A model generated the notes under the pieces. That model had not been told where the DNA came from, did no database searches, and was given only the letters and a program-made list of their open reading frames with translations. 64,000 bases of DNA from Pricia antarctica. GTDB taxonomy: Bacteria; Bacteroidota; Bacteroidia; Flavobacteriales; Flavobacteriaceae. Below, piece after piece: positions 10,815 through 19,289 of the stretch. Numbering within the stretch: position 1 is the stretch's first letter; each line of letters begins with the position of its first letter. Location of the stretch: contig NZ_FNAO01000010.1 in the NCBI RefSeq assembly GCF_900101815.1, forward strand, positions 62,001-126,000, given 5' to 3'. The translations under genes were made by a program, and so were the position numbers.

Positions 10815-10829
10815 ATACCATTATGGTAT
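10815..10829. promoter_or_regulatory. Palindrome upstream of the AraR-like regulator
   Basis: ATACCAT, one T, then ATGGTAT form a perfect 7-1-7 palindrome about 160 bp upstream of the regulator gene. It could be an autoregulatory operator for that protein. No second copy was found in front of susC or the GH10 gene by eye. Confidence 0.35.
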
Positions 10830-10989
10830 AAATTTAAACGTATTAAAGTCAATACACTTAATATCAATTATTTAAACACATGAGAATAGAAAAAAAGAAT
10901 ATACACCTATAGACCAAAATAAAAGTTGGAAATAATTAATTCTTAAATTCAACCGAATCTTTTTAAATTGTGACAAAAAAAGTGTTTAG

Positions 10990-11682
10990 ATGATCTTAAG
11001 TAATTATCGCAGTGAAGACAAAGTGCTACTAGCAGTAGACGGTATTATATTTGGATTTGATAAGGAAAAATTAAAAATATTACTGGTTCAAAGGGACTTT
11101 GAACCCGAAAAGGGCAAGTGGTCTCTTATTGGTGGGTTCCTTAAAAGGGAAGAAAATTTAGATCAAGCAGCCATCCGGATACTTCATCATTTAACCGGTC
11201 TTAACAACATTTATATGGAACAGGTCTATTCCTTTTCAAAAGTTGACCGAGACCCTGCCGAAAGAACCATTTCAGTTGCCTATTATGCCTTAATAGATAT
11301 AGCCAGTCATGATAGGAAGCTCTTAAAACAAAATCCTATTCAATGGTTTAATTTAAAGGATGCCCCTGAACTCATATTTGATCATAATCGCATGGTGGAA
11401 AGGGCGCTAGCAACATTAAGACGAAGGGCCCTGAACAAACCAATTGGGTTTGAGCTTTTACCAGAAAAGTTTACCATGCGCCAACTACAGAAATTATATG
11501 AAGCTATTCTAGATACAAAACTAGATAAACGGAATTTTATCAATAAATTCAATTCATTTGACATCTTGATAAAATTGGATGAAAAGGACATGAGCTCCTC
11601 TAAAAAAGGTGCCTTTCTGTTTCAGTTCGATGAAGAAAAATACAAGAGAAAAGTGGAGGAAGGCTTTAATTTTAAACTATAA
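10990..11682 (+). CDS. Nudix-fold transcriptional regulator, AraR/NrtR-like, non-catalytic
   Basis: This 230-residue protein has an N-terminal Nudix fold (residues about 10-145) and a C-terminal winged-helix region (about 150-230, starting LLPEKFTMRQLQKLYEAIL). The Nudix box is broken. The consensus is Gx5Ex7REUxEExGU; here Gly49, Glu55 and Arg63 are kept, but the catalytic glutamates are replaced (Ile64, His67, Leu68). Such inactive Nudix proteins act as effector-sensing repressors or activators; NrtR and the Bacteroides AraR, which senses L-arabinose, are the known examples. Its position between an arabinofuranosidase PUL and a xylanase gene fits an arabinose sensor. The regulator call is strong; the effector is inferred. 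Confidence 0.85.
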   Translation: MILSNYRSEDKVLLAVDGIIFGFDKEKLKILLVQRDFEPEKGKWSLIGGFLKREENLDQAAIRILHHLTGLNNIYMEQVYSFSKVDRDPAERTISVAYYALIDIASHDRKLLKQNPIQWFNLKDAPELIFDHNRMVERALATLRRRALNKPIGFELLPEKFTMRQLQKLYEAILDTKLDKRNFINKFNSFDILIKLDEKDMSSSKKGAFLFQFDEEKYKRKVEEGFNFKL

Positions 11683-12114
11683 TCGTATATCGTTTTGTAT
11701 CCCTCCAGTTTTTAGGGAAGGCTACATGAAATTAACATTCGAATAGGGACTCTCCTATTTTTAGGGAATGCTACAGTTGCACTTACTTTAAAAAACCTGA
11801 TAGTTATTTTATAAAATATTAAATATTATCCTTTTAAAATGATATAATACTATTAAACGTACCTTATTTGTTATGATTTAACAATGTCGCCAAAGAAATG
11901 CATCAAAATTACCAACAATTGCAACATGCATTATATTGCACGTAAATTCTTACCTATAACTTCGACAAGTTTGACAAGATTGTTTAAATGCTTTTTTAAA
12001 TCGGTATTTTTAGCTCTAAATATACAAAGGCAATAATCGTCCCCTAACAGCTAAAATTAGCTGATTCATTACAACCTATTTTAGCATTTTTTGTAACCCC
12101 TTAAATCACTAGAT
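11683..12114. other. Intergenic region upstream of the GH10 gene with a direct repeat
   Basis: This AT-rich region holds the promoter of the GH10 gene. The only structure I see is a pair of 25-base direct repeats at 11702-11726 and 11751-11775, sharing TTTTTAGGGAA-N-GCTACA. No gene is evident. Confidence 0.55.
11702..11775 (+). repeat. Two imperfect 25-bp direct repeats, 49 bp apart
   Basis: The copies at 11702-11726 and 11751-11775 share about 21 of 25 bases, with the core TTTTTAGGGAA-N-GCTACA. A weaker relative (TTTCGGGAACGCTACA) occurs at about 21193-21208 in another intergenic region. They could be paired regulator sites or remains of a small repeat family. Confidence 0.5.
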
Positions 12115-15100
12115 ATGAAAAAAAATTACTTTTTAAAATGGTTAACTGCTGTTTTGTGCTCAGTATGTTGCCTCAGTTCGGTGAGCGCGCAGAACCTTGT
12201 TCCTAATCCCGGTTTTGAGGAAGGAACAGGTGATACCTTTGTTAATTGGTCAAAATTTAATGGTGCCGATGCGTTGGTAGAGACAAGTGTTGCCACTGAG
12301 ATTCAAGATGGCAGTAGAGCACTGAAAGCTATTGTAAGTGCCGACGGCAATGCATATGACGTGCAACTGGTCAGTGATGCCATTCCCACGGTAATCGGCC
12401 AAAGCTATACCTTCACCATTTATGTCAAAGGTGCCGTCGGTGGTACCGAAATACGCTTTTCTACAAACCCCAATGCCCTTTATTCTGCAAACTATGCCGT
12501 GTCCGAAGATTGGGTTCAGCTGTCTTGGACTTTTACGGCAAATGATACCGCTACCAGAATGGTCTTAGATTTGGGGGCACAGGCAAATACGTATTTCCTA
12601 GATACCATGGAAATGTTCGGACCGCCGGTAGAGGGTAATAATATTGTGCCAAACCCAAGTCTTGAGCTAGGCAGCGGAGATGATTTTGAAAATTGGAGCA
12701 AATTTAATGGTGCCGAATCAATGATCGAGACTACCGATCCGAACGAGGTTTATGACGGAGCCCGTGCACTTAAGGCAACAGTCGATTCTGATGGCAATGC
12801 TTATGCGCTCCAATTCGTAAGTGATGTCATACCGGTGATTGTTGGCGCAACCTACACTTTTTCTATGTTTATAAAGGCAACGGAAGCTGATAAAAACGTT
12901 CGTGTAACCATCAAAGACCAAAATGGTTCCGATTTGTTCTATGGTGCCGACCAAGTGGTACCGACCGATTGGGGAAGGTTGTCGTGGTCTTTTACGACTA
13001 CTACTTCCAATGTGAGAATATCCTTGGATATCGGTGCCTTTGCAAATACTTACCTTATTGATGCAATGGAGATGATCGAGCCGGACTTTGATGAACCCAA
13101 TCTGTTGCTGAATGCTGGGTTCGAACAAGGAAATGGTGATGAGTTCAACAATTGGGGCAAATTTAACGGAGCAGTCTCGCTATTGGCTACTACCGAGACA
13201 GCTGAGGTTTATCGAGGTAATAGGGCCGTAAAAGCTGTAGTTTCTCAAGATGGTCAGTCCTATGAGGTACAATTAGTGAGCGATGCTTTTGCCACCACGC
13301 CCGGGGCAACTTATAACTTAAAGGCGTTTGCAAAATCTCTATCTGCCGAAAACACTACCATACAACTTTCGGCCAAAGATGCAGATAACGGAAACGCTGA
13401 TATTGCTTACAGTCCCAATTTTTTTACGCAAACAGACTATGGTTTGATTGAATGGTCGTTTGTGGCGACTTCAACATCTTCCCGTGTGGTTTTCAATATG
13501 GGACTTTTGGCCAATACTTATTTTCTTGACGATGTCAATGTTCAGCCTATATGTGGTGAGACGTTGTTTTCCCCTCCAGCAAATCAAACACCAATAGCAG
13601 CCAATAAGAACAAGTTTTTAGGAACCGTCTACAGTCCAAATGATCAGGACATCAGTAAATATTTCAATCAAATAACCCCTGAAAATGCCGGTAAATGGGG
13701 TAGTGTGGAAACTTCCGACGGTGTCTTTAATTGGTCAACTTTGGATGAAGCCCGTGGATTTGCCGCTCAAAACGGATTCCCTTTTCGTTTTCACGTCTTG
13801 GTTTGGGGCAATCAGCAACCAACTTGGTTGAAGCCCCTTAGCGACGAGGAGAAGGTAACACAGATCAAGGAATGGTTTCAAGCGGTCGCCGCACATTATG
13901 ATAACAGTTCCGATGCAAGAAAAACACTGGAGTATATAGAAGTTGCAAATGAAATTATTAGTGACCCGCCAGATGATGAGGGCAACAATGTAAGTGATGA
14001 TACTAGTGGAGGATACGTCAACGCACTAAAATCTTTGAACAACGAGTTGGGCACAGAACCTGGACCTAATGATTGGATTGTTAATTCCTTTAAACTGGCC
14101 AGACAATATTTTCCCTGTGAAACAAAACTTGTTCTAAATGAATATGGGATTGAGAACGAATCCGAAAAGACAGCTGAATATGTAACCATAATCGAACTTC
14201 TAAAAAAGGATAATTTAATCGATGTGGTGGGCATGCAGGCACACTCTTTCAGCACAAGGCGTTATGGCAATGGTCCATTGGAAGATACAACGGCTAATCT
14301 GGAGAACAATTTGAATACCATGGCGGCTACGGGATTACCACTCATGGTTACGGAAATGGATGTTGACGGGGATGCTTCCTTGGATGAAAATGGGGAAAGA
14401 ACAAATAACGGTACACAGGAGGAGCAGGATAGTTTTCAATTGTCCGAATACCAAAGAATATTTGATTTGTATTGGAACCACCCATCCGTAATAGGCATTA
14501 CCCTTTGGGGATATAGGGTTGGACTATGGAGAACCGCTCAGGAAGCTTATATTATGGATTCTTGCGACGGTGCAGAGAAACCGGCCATGGCCGATTATTT
14601 GAACACTGTTATACGCAATGGCGATGATCCATCGTTGAACGCGACGTTTATTGGCAAAATGGCGGAAATAGTGATAGACCCAGAGGTACAGCAATATTCC
14701 GATAATATTACTATTACGGTCAAAATACCTGGTGGAAACAGAAATTGTGCTTTAGGACAACAGCAAGCCACCATTTACATAGAAGAACAGAAAGTAGGTG
14801 AAGTGAGCCTTGCGCCAAATGGTAGCGACCTTATAGGTAGTTTAGAAGTGACTTTACTGGAATCAGATATTGAAGGATTGTTCGAGCCTGGGAACAAGAA
14901 TGTTTCAGCTGTTTTTGATAATCCATCGGTGGAACAAGCCCAGACCGTTCTGGAAATTATCCCGGAAGATGCCCAGGTATCGTTGTGGGGAAGAAATAAG
15001 TACGTGGTCAAGGCATCTTCTGGAGTTGCCAATATAAAACTACAGGCGGTGTTGACCGACAATGGAGAAGATGACGGAGGTGATATTGGTGATCTGGCCA

Positions 15101-15597
15101 ATGCTAAGGTTAGGTTCCTAATCAATGGGGAGCCCGTTGTGTTACCGAATAAAACCGATGCCGATGGATATCTTACAGAAGATTTGCAAGTTTTTAAGAC
15201 TCCCGTTAAATCTTTTGCCAGGGCTACCTTAAATTATGATCTGTCCGTAGAATCCGAAATTGGAGAAATAGATTATGATGTGATAGCCGAGGTTAATTCC
15301 TATTATTATGGATTATCCGATGTCGGCACGATTACCGTGAAGGTAATAAATGGTCCCCCATCGGTCAACGTTTGGCCAAACCCCACTTGGGATGAGTTCA
15401 AAGTGGACCTAATCAACTTTGATAATAAGAAACCGGTCATAATAAGGGTATATGATATTTGGGGCAGAAAAATTTATTCCACAACCGAGAATGTGTCGGA
15501 CACCATTACCTTTGGTCAAAAATTTTACCGAGGCGTTTACTTTTTGAGTGTAGCGCAGGACAGGACAGTAGTTTATAAATTGCTTCTCAAAAAATAA
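12115..15597 (+). CDS. Secreted GH10 endo-beta-1,4-xylanase with three CBM4/9-type modules and T9SS sorting domain
   Basis: This is a 1160-residue modular protein. A signal peptide (VLCSVCCLSSVSAQ) is followed by three homologous CBM4/9-like modules at about 27-172, 176-325 and 330-480, each beginning NxxxNPGFE or a near variant. The GH10 domain spans about 490-835, with acid/base Glu613 in EVANE and nucleophile Glu747 in VTEMDVD. Beta-sandwich linkers follow, and a C-terminal Por-type sorting domain (about 1082-1160) begins VNVWPNPTWDEF and ends VVYKLLLKK. It should be exported by the type IX system and cleave xylan outside the cell. It stands alone, downstream of the AraR-like regulator, and ends in a strong terminator. 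GH10 length and motifs are normal; the triple CBM set is larger than usual. Confidence 0.95.
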   Translation: MKKNYFLKWLTAVLCSVCCLSSVSAQNLVPNPGFEEGTGDTFVNWSKFNGADALVETSVATEIQDGSRALKAIVSADGNAYDVQLVSDAIPTVIGQSYTFTIYVKGAVGGTEIRFSTNPNALYSANYAVSEDWVQLSWTFTANDTATRMVLDLGAQANTYFLDTMEMFGPPVEGNNIVPNPSLELGSGDDFENWSKFNGAESMIETTDPNEVYDGARALKATVDSDGNAYALQFVSDVIPVIVGATYTFSMFIKATEADKNVRVTIKDQNGSDLFYGADQVVPTDWGRLSWSFTTTTSNVRISLDIGAFANTYLIDAMEMIEPDFDEPNLLLNAGFEQGNGDEFNNWGKFNGAVSLLATTETAEVYRGNRAVKAVVSQDGQSYEVQLVSDAFATTPGATYNLKAFAKSLSAENTTIQLSAKDADNGNADIAYSPNFFTQTDYGLIEWSFVATSTSSRVVFNMGLLANTYFLDDVNVQPICGETLFSPPANQTPIAANKNKFLGTVYSPNDQDISKYFNQITPENAGKWGSVETSDGVFNWSTLDEARGFAAQNGFPFRFHVLVWGNQQPTWLKPLSDEEKVTQIKEWFQAVAAHYDNSSDARKTLEYIEVANEIISDPPDDEGNNVSDDTSGGYVNALKSLNNELGTEPGPNDWIVNSFKLARQYFPCETKLVLNEYGIENESEKTAEYVTIIELLKKDNLIDVVGMQAHSFSTRRYGNGPLEDTTANLENNLNTMAATGLPLMVTEMDVDGDASLDENGERTNNGTQEEQDSFQLSEYQRIFDLYWNHPSVIGITLWGYRVGLWRTAQEAYIMDSCDGAEKPAMADYLNTVIRNGDDPSLNATFIGKMAEIVIDPEVQQYSDNITITVKIPGGNRNCALGQQQATIYIEEQKVGEVSLAPNGSDLIGSLEVTLLESDIEGLFEPGNKNVSAVFDNPSVEQAQTVLEIIPEDAQVSLWGRNKYVVKASSGVANIKLQAVLTDNGEDDGGDIGDLANAKVRFLINGEPVVLPNKTDADGYLTEDLQVFKTPVKSFARATLNYDLSVESEIGEIDYDVIAEVNSYYYGLSDVGTITVKVINGPPSVNVWPNPTWDEFKVDLINFDNKKPVIIRVYDIWGRKIYSTTENVSDTITFGQKFYRGVYFLSVAQDRTVVYKLLLKK

Positions 15598-15625
15598 GTG
15601 AACCTTAATTTAACCTTTTTGCTAA

Positions 15626-15659
15626 CAAAGAAAGTCCCGCTAGTAGCGGGGCTTTCTTA
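15626..15659 (+). terminator. Rho-independent terminator after the GH10 gene
   Basis: AAAGAAAG-T-CCCGC, loop TAGTA, then GCGGG-G-CTTTCTT form a strong GC-cored hairpin about 30 bp past the stop codon. The stem ends in a T-rich stretch. It would also stop transcription from the right. Confidence 0.85.
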
Positions 15660-15835
15660 TTGTTGATTGTTCGTATTTTCAATTTGTAATAAAACTCATC
15701 AAGATAACTCTGAAGACACTTTACTTTGGGCTTATGGAATAGCTTAGCAACGCCCTTTTCGCATTTTCAATGGCAACGTGCACCCATTTCAAGGCTTTGG
15801 CGTTAGGCGCACCGAACTATTTACATTGTGGTCTT
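15656..15835 (-). pseudogene. Degenerate IS1595-family (ISXO2-like) transposase C-terminal remnant
   Basis: Reading the minus strand across frame changes gives HNVNSSVRLTPK, then ALKWVHVAIENAKRALL, then KCLQSYLDEFYYKLKIR. This matches the pattern I know for the end of ISXO2-type transposases: a WVH-AISNAKR-LL segment followed by YLQ-YLDEF-YKLNRR. At least two frameshifts separate the pieces, so the element is dead. No terminal repeats were recognised. The remnant abuts the GH10 terminator and marks past mobile DNA at the junction between the arabinoxylan and kinase segments. Confidence 0.65.
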
Positions 15836-16211
15836 GAAATCGAAAGGAGAATTCTTTGGGGAACAGAGATTCTTACATAAGGGAAACCAGATATAGCGGA
15901 TAGCCAAGCCAATGTAAAAACACTTATAAAAAAACGCCCCGTCTTTCTTCTTGAATCGACGTTGTTCGAACAGTGGCTTTCTCTTCTTTTTCTTCAGACT
16001 AGTCGTCATCCTTTTCATCCAAATCAGCCCTTATCTACATTAATTGAATACGGAATGGAAATTGTACCCTTATTGGTAATAACAAGTTTAAATTCGCTAA
16101 TCGAAATGTAACGAAATAAAAAAGAGTAAAGATTAGTTTCATTTCCTTTTTAAAAATGGTAATTTAGTGTCCTTAGGTCTAAAATTTGTCCCACCAAGAA
16201 AAAGAAATTCG

Positions 16212-17135
16212 ATGATACTTTGCGTTTGTCCTAACCCTTCAATAGATACCTACGCATGGTTGCCGCAACTGACGATTGGTGGAGTGAACCGCATCGAAAA
16301 ACTAAAGGAGTTCCCCGGTGGCAAGGGTACCCATGTAGCCTTCGCACTTAAGCAGTTAGGTGTTGGCACATCGCTATTTGGAAATTGGGCAGGAAATAAT
16401 GGGGAATGGATTAAAAATGCTTCAAAGAAAGCGGGTATTCGTCCCGTCGGAATTTCATTAATGGGAAACAATAGAAAATGTTACACTTTTCGATCTGGTG
16501 ATAAAACCATTGAAAACACCGAACTTCTCGAGCCTGGACCAGAAATGACTGAAAGCAACTGGCAGCAATTCCTGAGAAAATTCAATTCCGAGGTAAAAAA
16601 ACATGAATTTATCTGCATGTCGGGCTCATGGCCTACTGGAGCGCCCGAAGACGCCTATCTTCAGCTATTGTTAATTTGTACGAAACATAAGAAAAGAGCC
16701 TTATTGGATTGTTCGGGCGTTCAGCTGAAAAATGCCTTAAAAACTAAATTTTTCGGATTGCACATTAATGAGCACGAAGCCCTAGAGGCTTTTGGGATCA
16801 ATGACAGTGCCAAAGTATTTTCCCTCTTAAAAGATAAGGTCTCACTCCTTGCCTTGACCAATGGTAAAGAAGGACTGTATCTTCGTTCAAGCACAAGTTC
16901 ATTTCACGCCAATGTCGTCATCGATAAGGTGGTCAGTACGGTGGGAAGTGGGGATTGCTTGACGGCGGGAATCGCCTATGGCGTTTCCAATGGACTTACT
17001 TTGGAAGATACCGCCAAATACGGGGTAGCTTGTGGGGCGGCCAATTGCCTGAACGATGATCTTGGAATGTTAAAGGCTTCCGATGTAGAAAATCTTTTTC
17101 CTAAAGTTAAGATTACTACTGGAAAAAAGGATTAA
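16212..17135 (+). CDS. PfkB-family hexose-phosphate kinase, 1-phosphofructokinase/tagatose-6-phosphate kinase type
   Basis: About 307 residues from the ATG at 16212. I prefer this over an upstream in-frame start because MILCVCPNPSIDTYAW aligns with the normal LacC/FruK N-terminus. The PfkB family features are visible: FPGGKGTHVAFALKQLG near the N-terminus and the C-terminal anion-hole/catalytic motif TVGSGDCLTAG (Asp248). The enzyme should phosphorylate a sugar phosphate at C1 or C6 using ATP in the cytoplasm. It is convergent with the GH36-like gene. A link to the class II aldolase at 19290 (product as aldolase substrate) is plausible. Tagatose-6-phosphate versus fructose-1-phosphate specificity cannot be told from sequence. 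Confidence 0.82.
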   Translation: MILCVCPNPSIDTYAWLPQLTIGGVNRIEKLKEFPGGKGTHVAFALKQLGVGTSLFGNWAGNNGEWIKNASKKAGIRPVGISLMGNNRKCYTFRSGDKTIENTELLEPGPEMTESNWQQFLRKFNSEVKKHEFICMSGSWPTGAPEDAYLQLLLICTKHKKRALLDCSGVQLKNALKTKFFGLHINEHEALEAFGINDSAKVFSLLKDKVSLLALTNGKEGLYLRSSTSSFHANVVIDKVVSTVGSGDCLTAGIAYGVSNGLTLEDTAKYGVACGAANCLNDDLGMLKASDVENLFPKVKITTGKKD

Positions 17136-17175
17136 TGTTCTAACCCAATACTCCAAATTCCTGCATTCATCCGAT

Positions 17176-19236
17176 TTACTTTTTCTTGCCCTTTGGAGAA
17201 ACTTCAATCAATAAAAACTGCTTGAAAGCAACATCAAGTTTTGGGTCTTTCCCGGATACAGTTCCCATATCGACCTCATTAAAATAATCGGTTACGGTAT
17301 ACTTTCCGCTAGCTTCCAATCCCTTCAATGATATTGTCCCTTTAAAATCATCCGCATAAAACGCGTAATACAGATTACCTTCCTTTTCAATGACGTGGGT
17401 TTCCGGTTTGTCGTACCCAATGTCATATAGTGAACCCAAATATTTTTCTTTGGACAGCATTTTCTGATCGTACAACGAAAACCATTTTTTCCAGACCTTT
17501 TCCTTTTCCGGGGTCAGCAAAAAGGAATCGGAAGCATCAGGATTGTCATTGGGCCAAGTGAATTTGGTGCCCAGCACGGCCCCGATTCCGAAAGAGCTTG
17601 CAAAATCGTTGCCATTATCGCTGAGTTCCACATGGTCTCCATAATAGGCAGTCTGTGGAATAAGCGCCTTGTAGGTCTTTCCCTTGTGCCGTATCTGCCA
17701 GCTTGATAAGGGATCCGACGACACCGCCTGGTTCATGGAGGCCATGTTAAAGTAAGACATACAGGTACCACAGGGGCAATTTTCGATAACCGCATGGGGC
17801 TTGATTTTTCTCGATTGGTCATAGATCATCTGGAAAAAATCGGGCAGTTTTTCTACGGATTCCTCAGGATAATCTAATTCCAAATCCTGGTTGTAATCGG
17901 GAAGTACTCCGTTCATATGCTGCCCGTCCATTTTGAAGGCATCAAAGCCGTACTCGTTCATAAACAGGTCAATGATCCCCTCAGTGTATTGGATGGTTTT
18001 AGGATTTGCGGGGGACAGGTAATATGCATCCCACCAAGTGATGAATTCTGGCGAACCATCTTTTTGAAAAATTCGCATATCGGGATTTTCGACCAAGGCC
18101 TTACTCCCCGGATCTGCGGCCAAGGGCGTCCACCAGACCTTTGCCTTTAATCCATGCTCGTGAATTTTATCTACCATTTCCGTGATTTCGATATTGCCAC
18201 GGGGAAATTTCTTGGGATCGGCGTTCCAATCGCCCTCCGCTATCTGGAAACCGTCATCAAGTACTGCCCATTTGATGCCGAGTTCCTTAACTTTAGGCAG
18301 AGTGCCGATGACCTCATCGGCCGTAAATTTACGTTCATAGCCCCAAGCACACCAAATGGACTCGAAAGCGGCATCTTCGCGCTCGGGCATTGTAATGCCT
18401 TTGGCCTGCATAAGATTTGAATATTCCGACAGCGCATTGTAATAATCCCCTTGATGCACCATCACAAAAGTTTCTTCGGTTTCTAACGTCCCATTAGCTT
18501 CCAATACGGTTCGGTCCTCCAATTTCTTCGAAACGCCAATTTCGCCATAAGTCCCCATAGAATCTACCTCTGTAGGCAAGGAAACGAGCTTGGGCACCAT
18601 GGCCAAATGGCCGACGGCTATGCCAACATCCTTTCGCCATAGATCTGTTACGGGAATACCGCCACCATAATCCGTCATATTCTGGCCCAAATAATTTTGC
18701 TGGAAATAGGGGCTCTGCAAAGGTTTTATCCAATCTTCGCGCGCATCCGTTGAACTTCCCTGAAACGCCCAAAAGGCAGGGGCATCGCCTTGGGAAAGGA
18801 TTTTGTAGGCGTTATTTACCCATTTTTCGACAAATATCGCTCTCTCCAATTTGTTTACATAGGATACTTGGGTAGACAGCAAATCGGGGAACCCGTCATA
18901 TTCTTTTACTGTAAGTCGTTTTTCAATGTGGATGCCATTTTTTTGGTACACCCCGGTGAATACCCATTGCTTTCCTTTTAAGTCGCCCTGGATACTACCC
19001 TCAGATACATCCATTACCTTAAAATCGGATATTTCGGCTAAAGGCATCACCAACTTCTCGGATGCTACAAAGCCATCCATTAACGGCTTTGCATCTTTAA
19101 AAGTGGATGAAAGGCGGACTTTCATCATCCCATCTACTTCCATCTTCAGATTTCCGTTCACGATGCCCGTAGTCTGGGCAATCCCTGTGAAGGCCAATAA
19201 CATCAGTACGAATAAAAACCATCTATTTTGAACCAT
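17176..19236 (-). CDS. GH36-like secreted alpha-galactosidase-type glycoside hydrolase
   Basis: This 686-residue protein has a signal peptide (FVLMLLAFTGIAQ). An N-terminal beta-sandwich (about 20-285) precedes a clan-D TIM barrel with WCAWGYERKFT, WAVLDDGFQIAEGDWN and AKVWWTPL. The likely nucleophile is Asp437 in FKMDGQHMNG and the likely acid/base Asp508 in SSDPLSSWQ. A Cys cluster (ENCPCGTCMS) lies between them. The family cleaves alpha-galactosides and relatives. It is the last gene of a PfkB kinase-aldolase-glycosidase set, 53 bp after the aldolase, so its sugar may feed that pathway. Family confidence is good; alpha-galactosidase activity itself is inferred. Confidence 0.82.
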   Translation of the reverse strand: MVQNRWFLFVLMLLAFTGIAQTTGIVNGNLKMEVDGMMKVRLSSTFKDAKPLMDGFVASEKLVMPLAEISDFKVMDVSEGSIQGDLKGKQWVFTGVYQKNGIHIEKRLTVKEYDGFPDLLSTQVSYVNKLERAIFVEKWVNNAYKILSQGDAPAFWAFQGSSTDAREDWIKPLQSPYFQQNYLGQNMTDYGGGIPVTDLWRKDVGIAVGHLAMVPKLVSLPTEVDSMGTYGEIGVSKKLEDRTVLEANGTLETEETFVMVHQGDYYNALSEYSNLMQAKGITMPEREDAAFESIWCAWGYERKFTADEVIGTLPKVKELGIKWAVLDDGFQIAEGDWNADPKKFPRGNIEITEMVDKIHEHGLKAKVWWTPLAADPGSKALVENPDMRIFQKDGSPEFITWWDAYYLSPANPKTIQYTEGIIDLFMNEYGFDAFKMDGQHMNGVLPDYNQDLELDYPEESVEKLPDFFQMIYDQSRKIKPHAVIENCPCGTCMSYFNMASMNQAVSSDPLSSWQIRHKGKTYKALIPQTAYYGDHVELSDNGNDFASSFGIGAVLGTKFTWPNDNPDASDSFLLTPEKEKVWKKWFSLYDQKMLSKEKYLGSLYDIGYDKPETHVIEKEGNLYYAFYADDFKGTISLKGLEASGKYTVTDYFNEVDMGTVSGKDPKLDVAFKQFLLIEVSPKGKKK

Positions 19237-19289
19237 CCCCTAATTTTTTTTGCATTTTCATGATAGATTTTTCAAATGAATCCGTGAGC

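Larger units (their letters stand above)
9874..10989. other. Divergent intergenic region, 1.1 kb, no recognised gene
   Basis: This AT-rich stretch separates susC (minus) from the AraR-like regulator (plus) and must hold both promoters. I see three structured elements: the inverted repeat TGTTAAAA-N9-TTTTAACA at 9953-9977, a GTGGTCAATG/CATTGACCAC inverted repeat at 10300-10344 with a repeated GTCAAACATT, and the palindrome ATACCAT-T-ATGGTAT at 10815-10829. No reading frame longer than a short stop-bounded stretch is convincing. Confidence 0.6.
15598..16211. other. Intergenic region between GH10 and kinase genes
   Basis: Contains the GH10 terminator and the IS1595-type remnant. From about 15840 to 16211 I see no gene. 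A lysine-rich minus frame at 15821-16018 has no recognisable motif and I regard it as noise or further decay of the element. Confidence 0.55.

Noticed and set aside
15821-16018. 65-codon minus frame, lysine-rich at its N-terminus
   Set aside because: No motif, adjacent to a decayed transposase, and low-complexity start; treated as noise or element decay.
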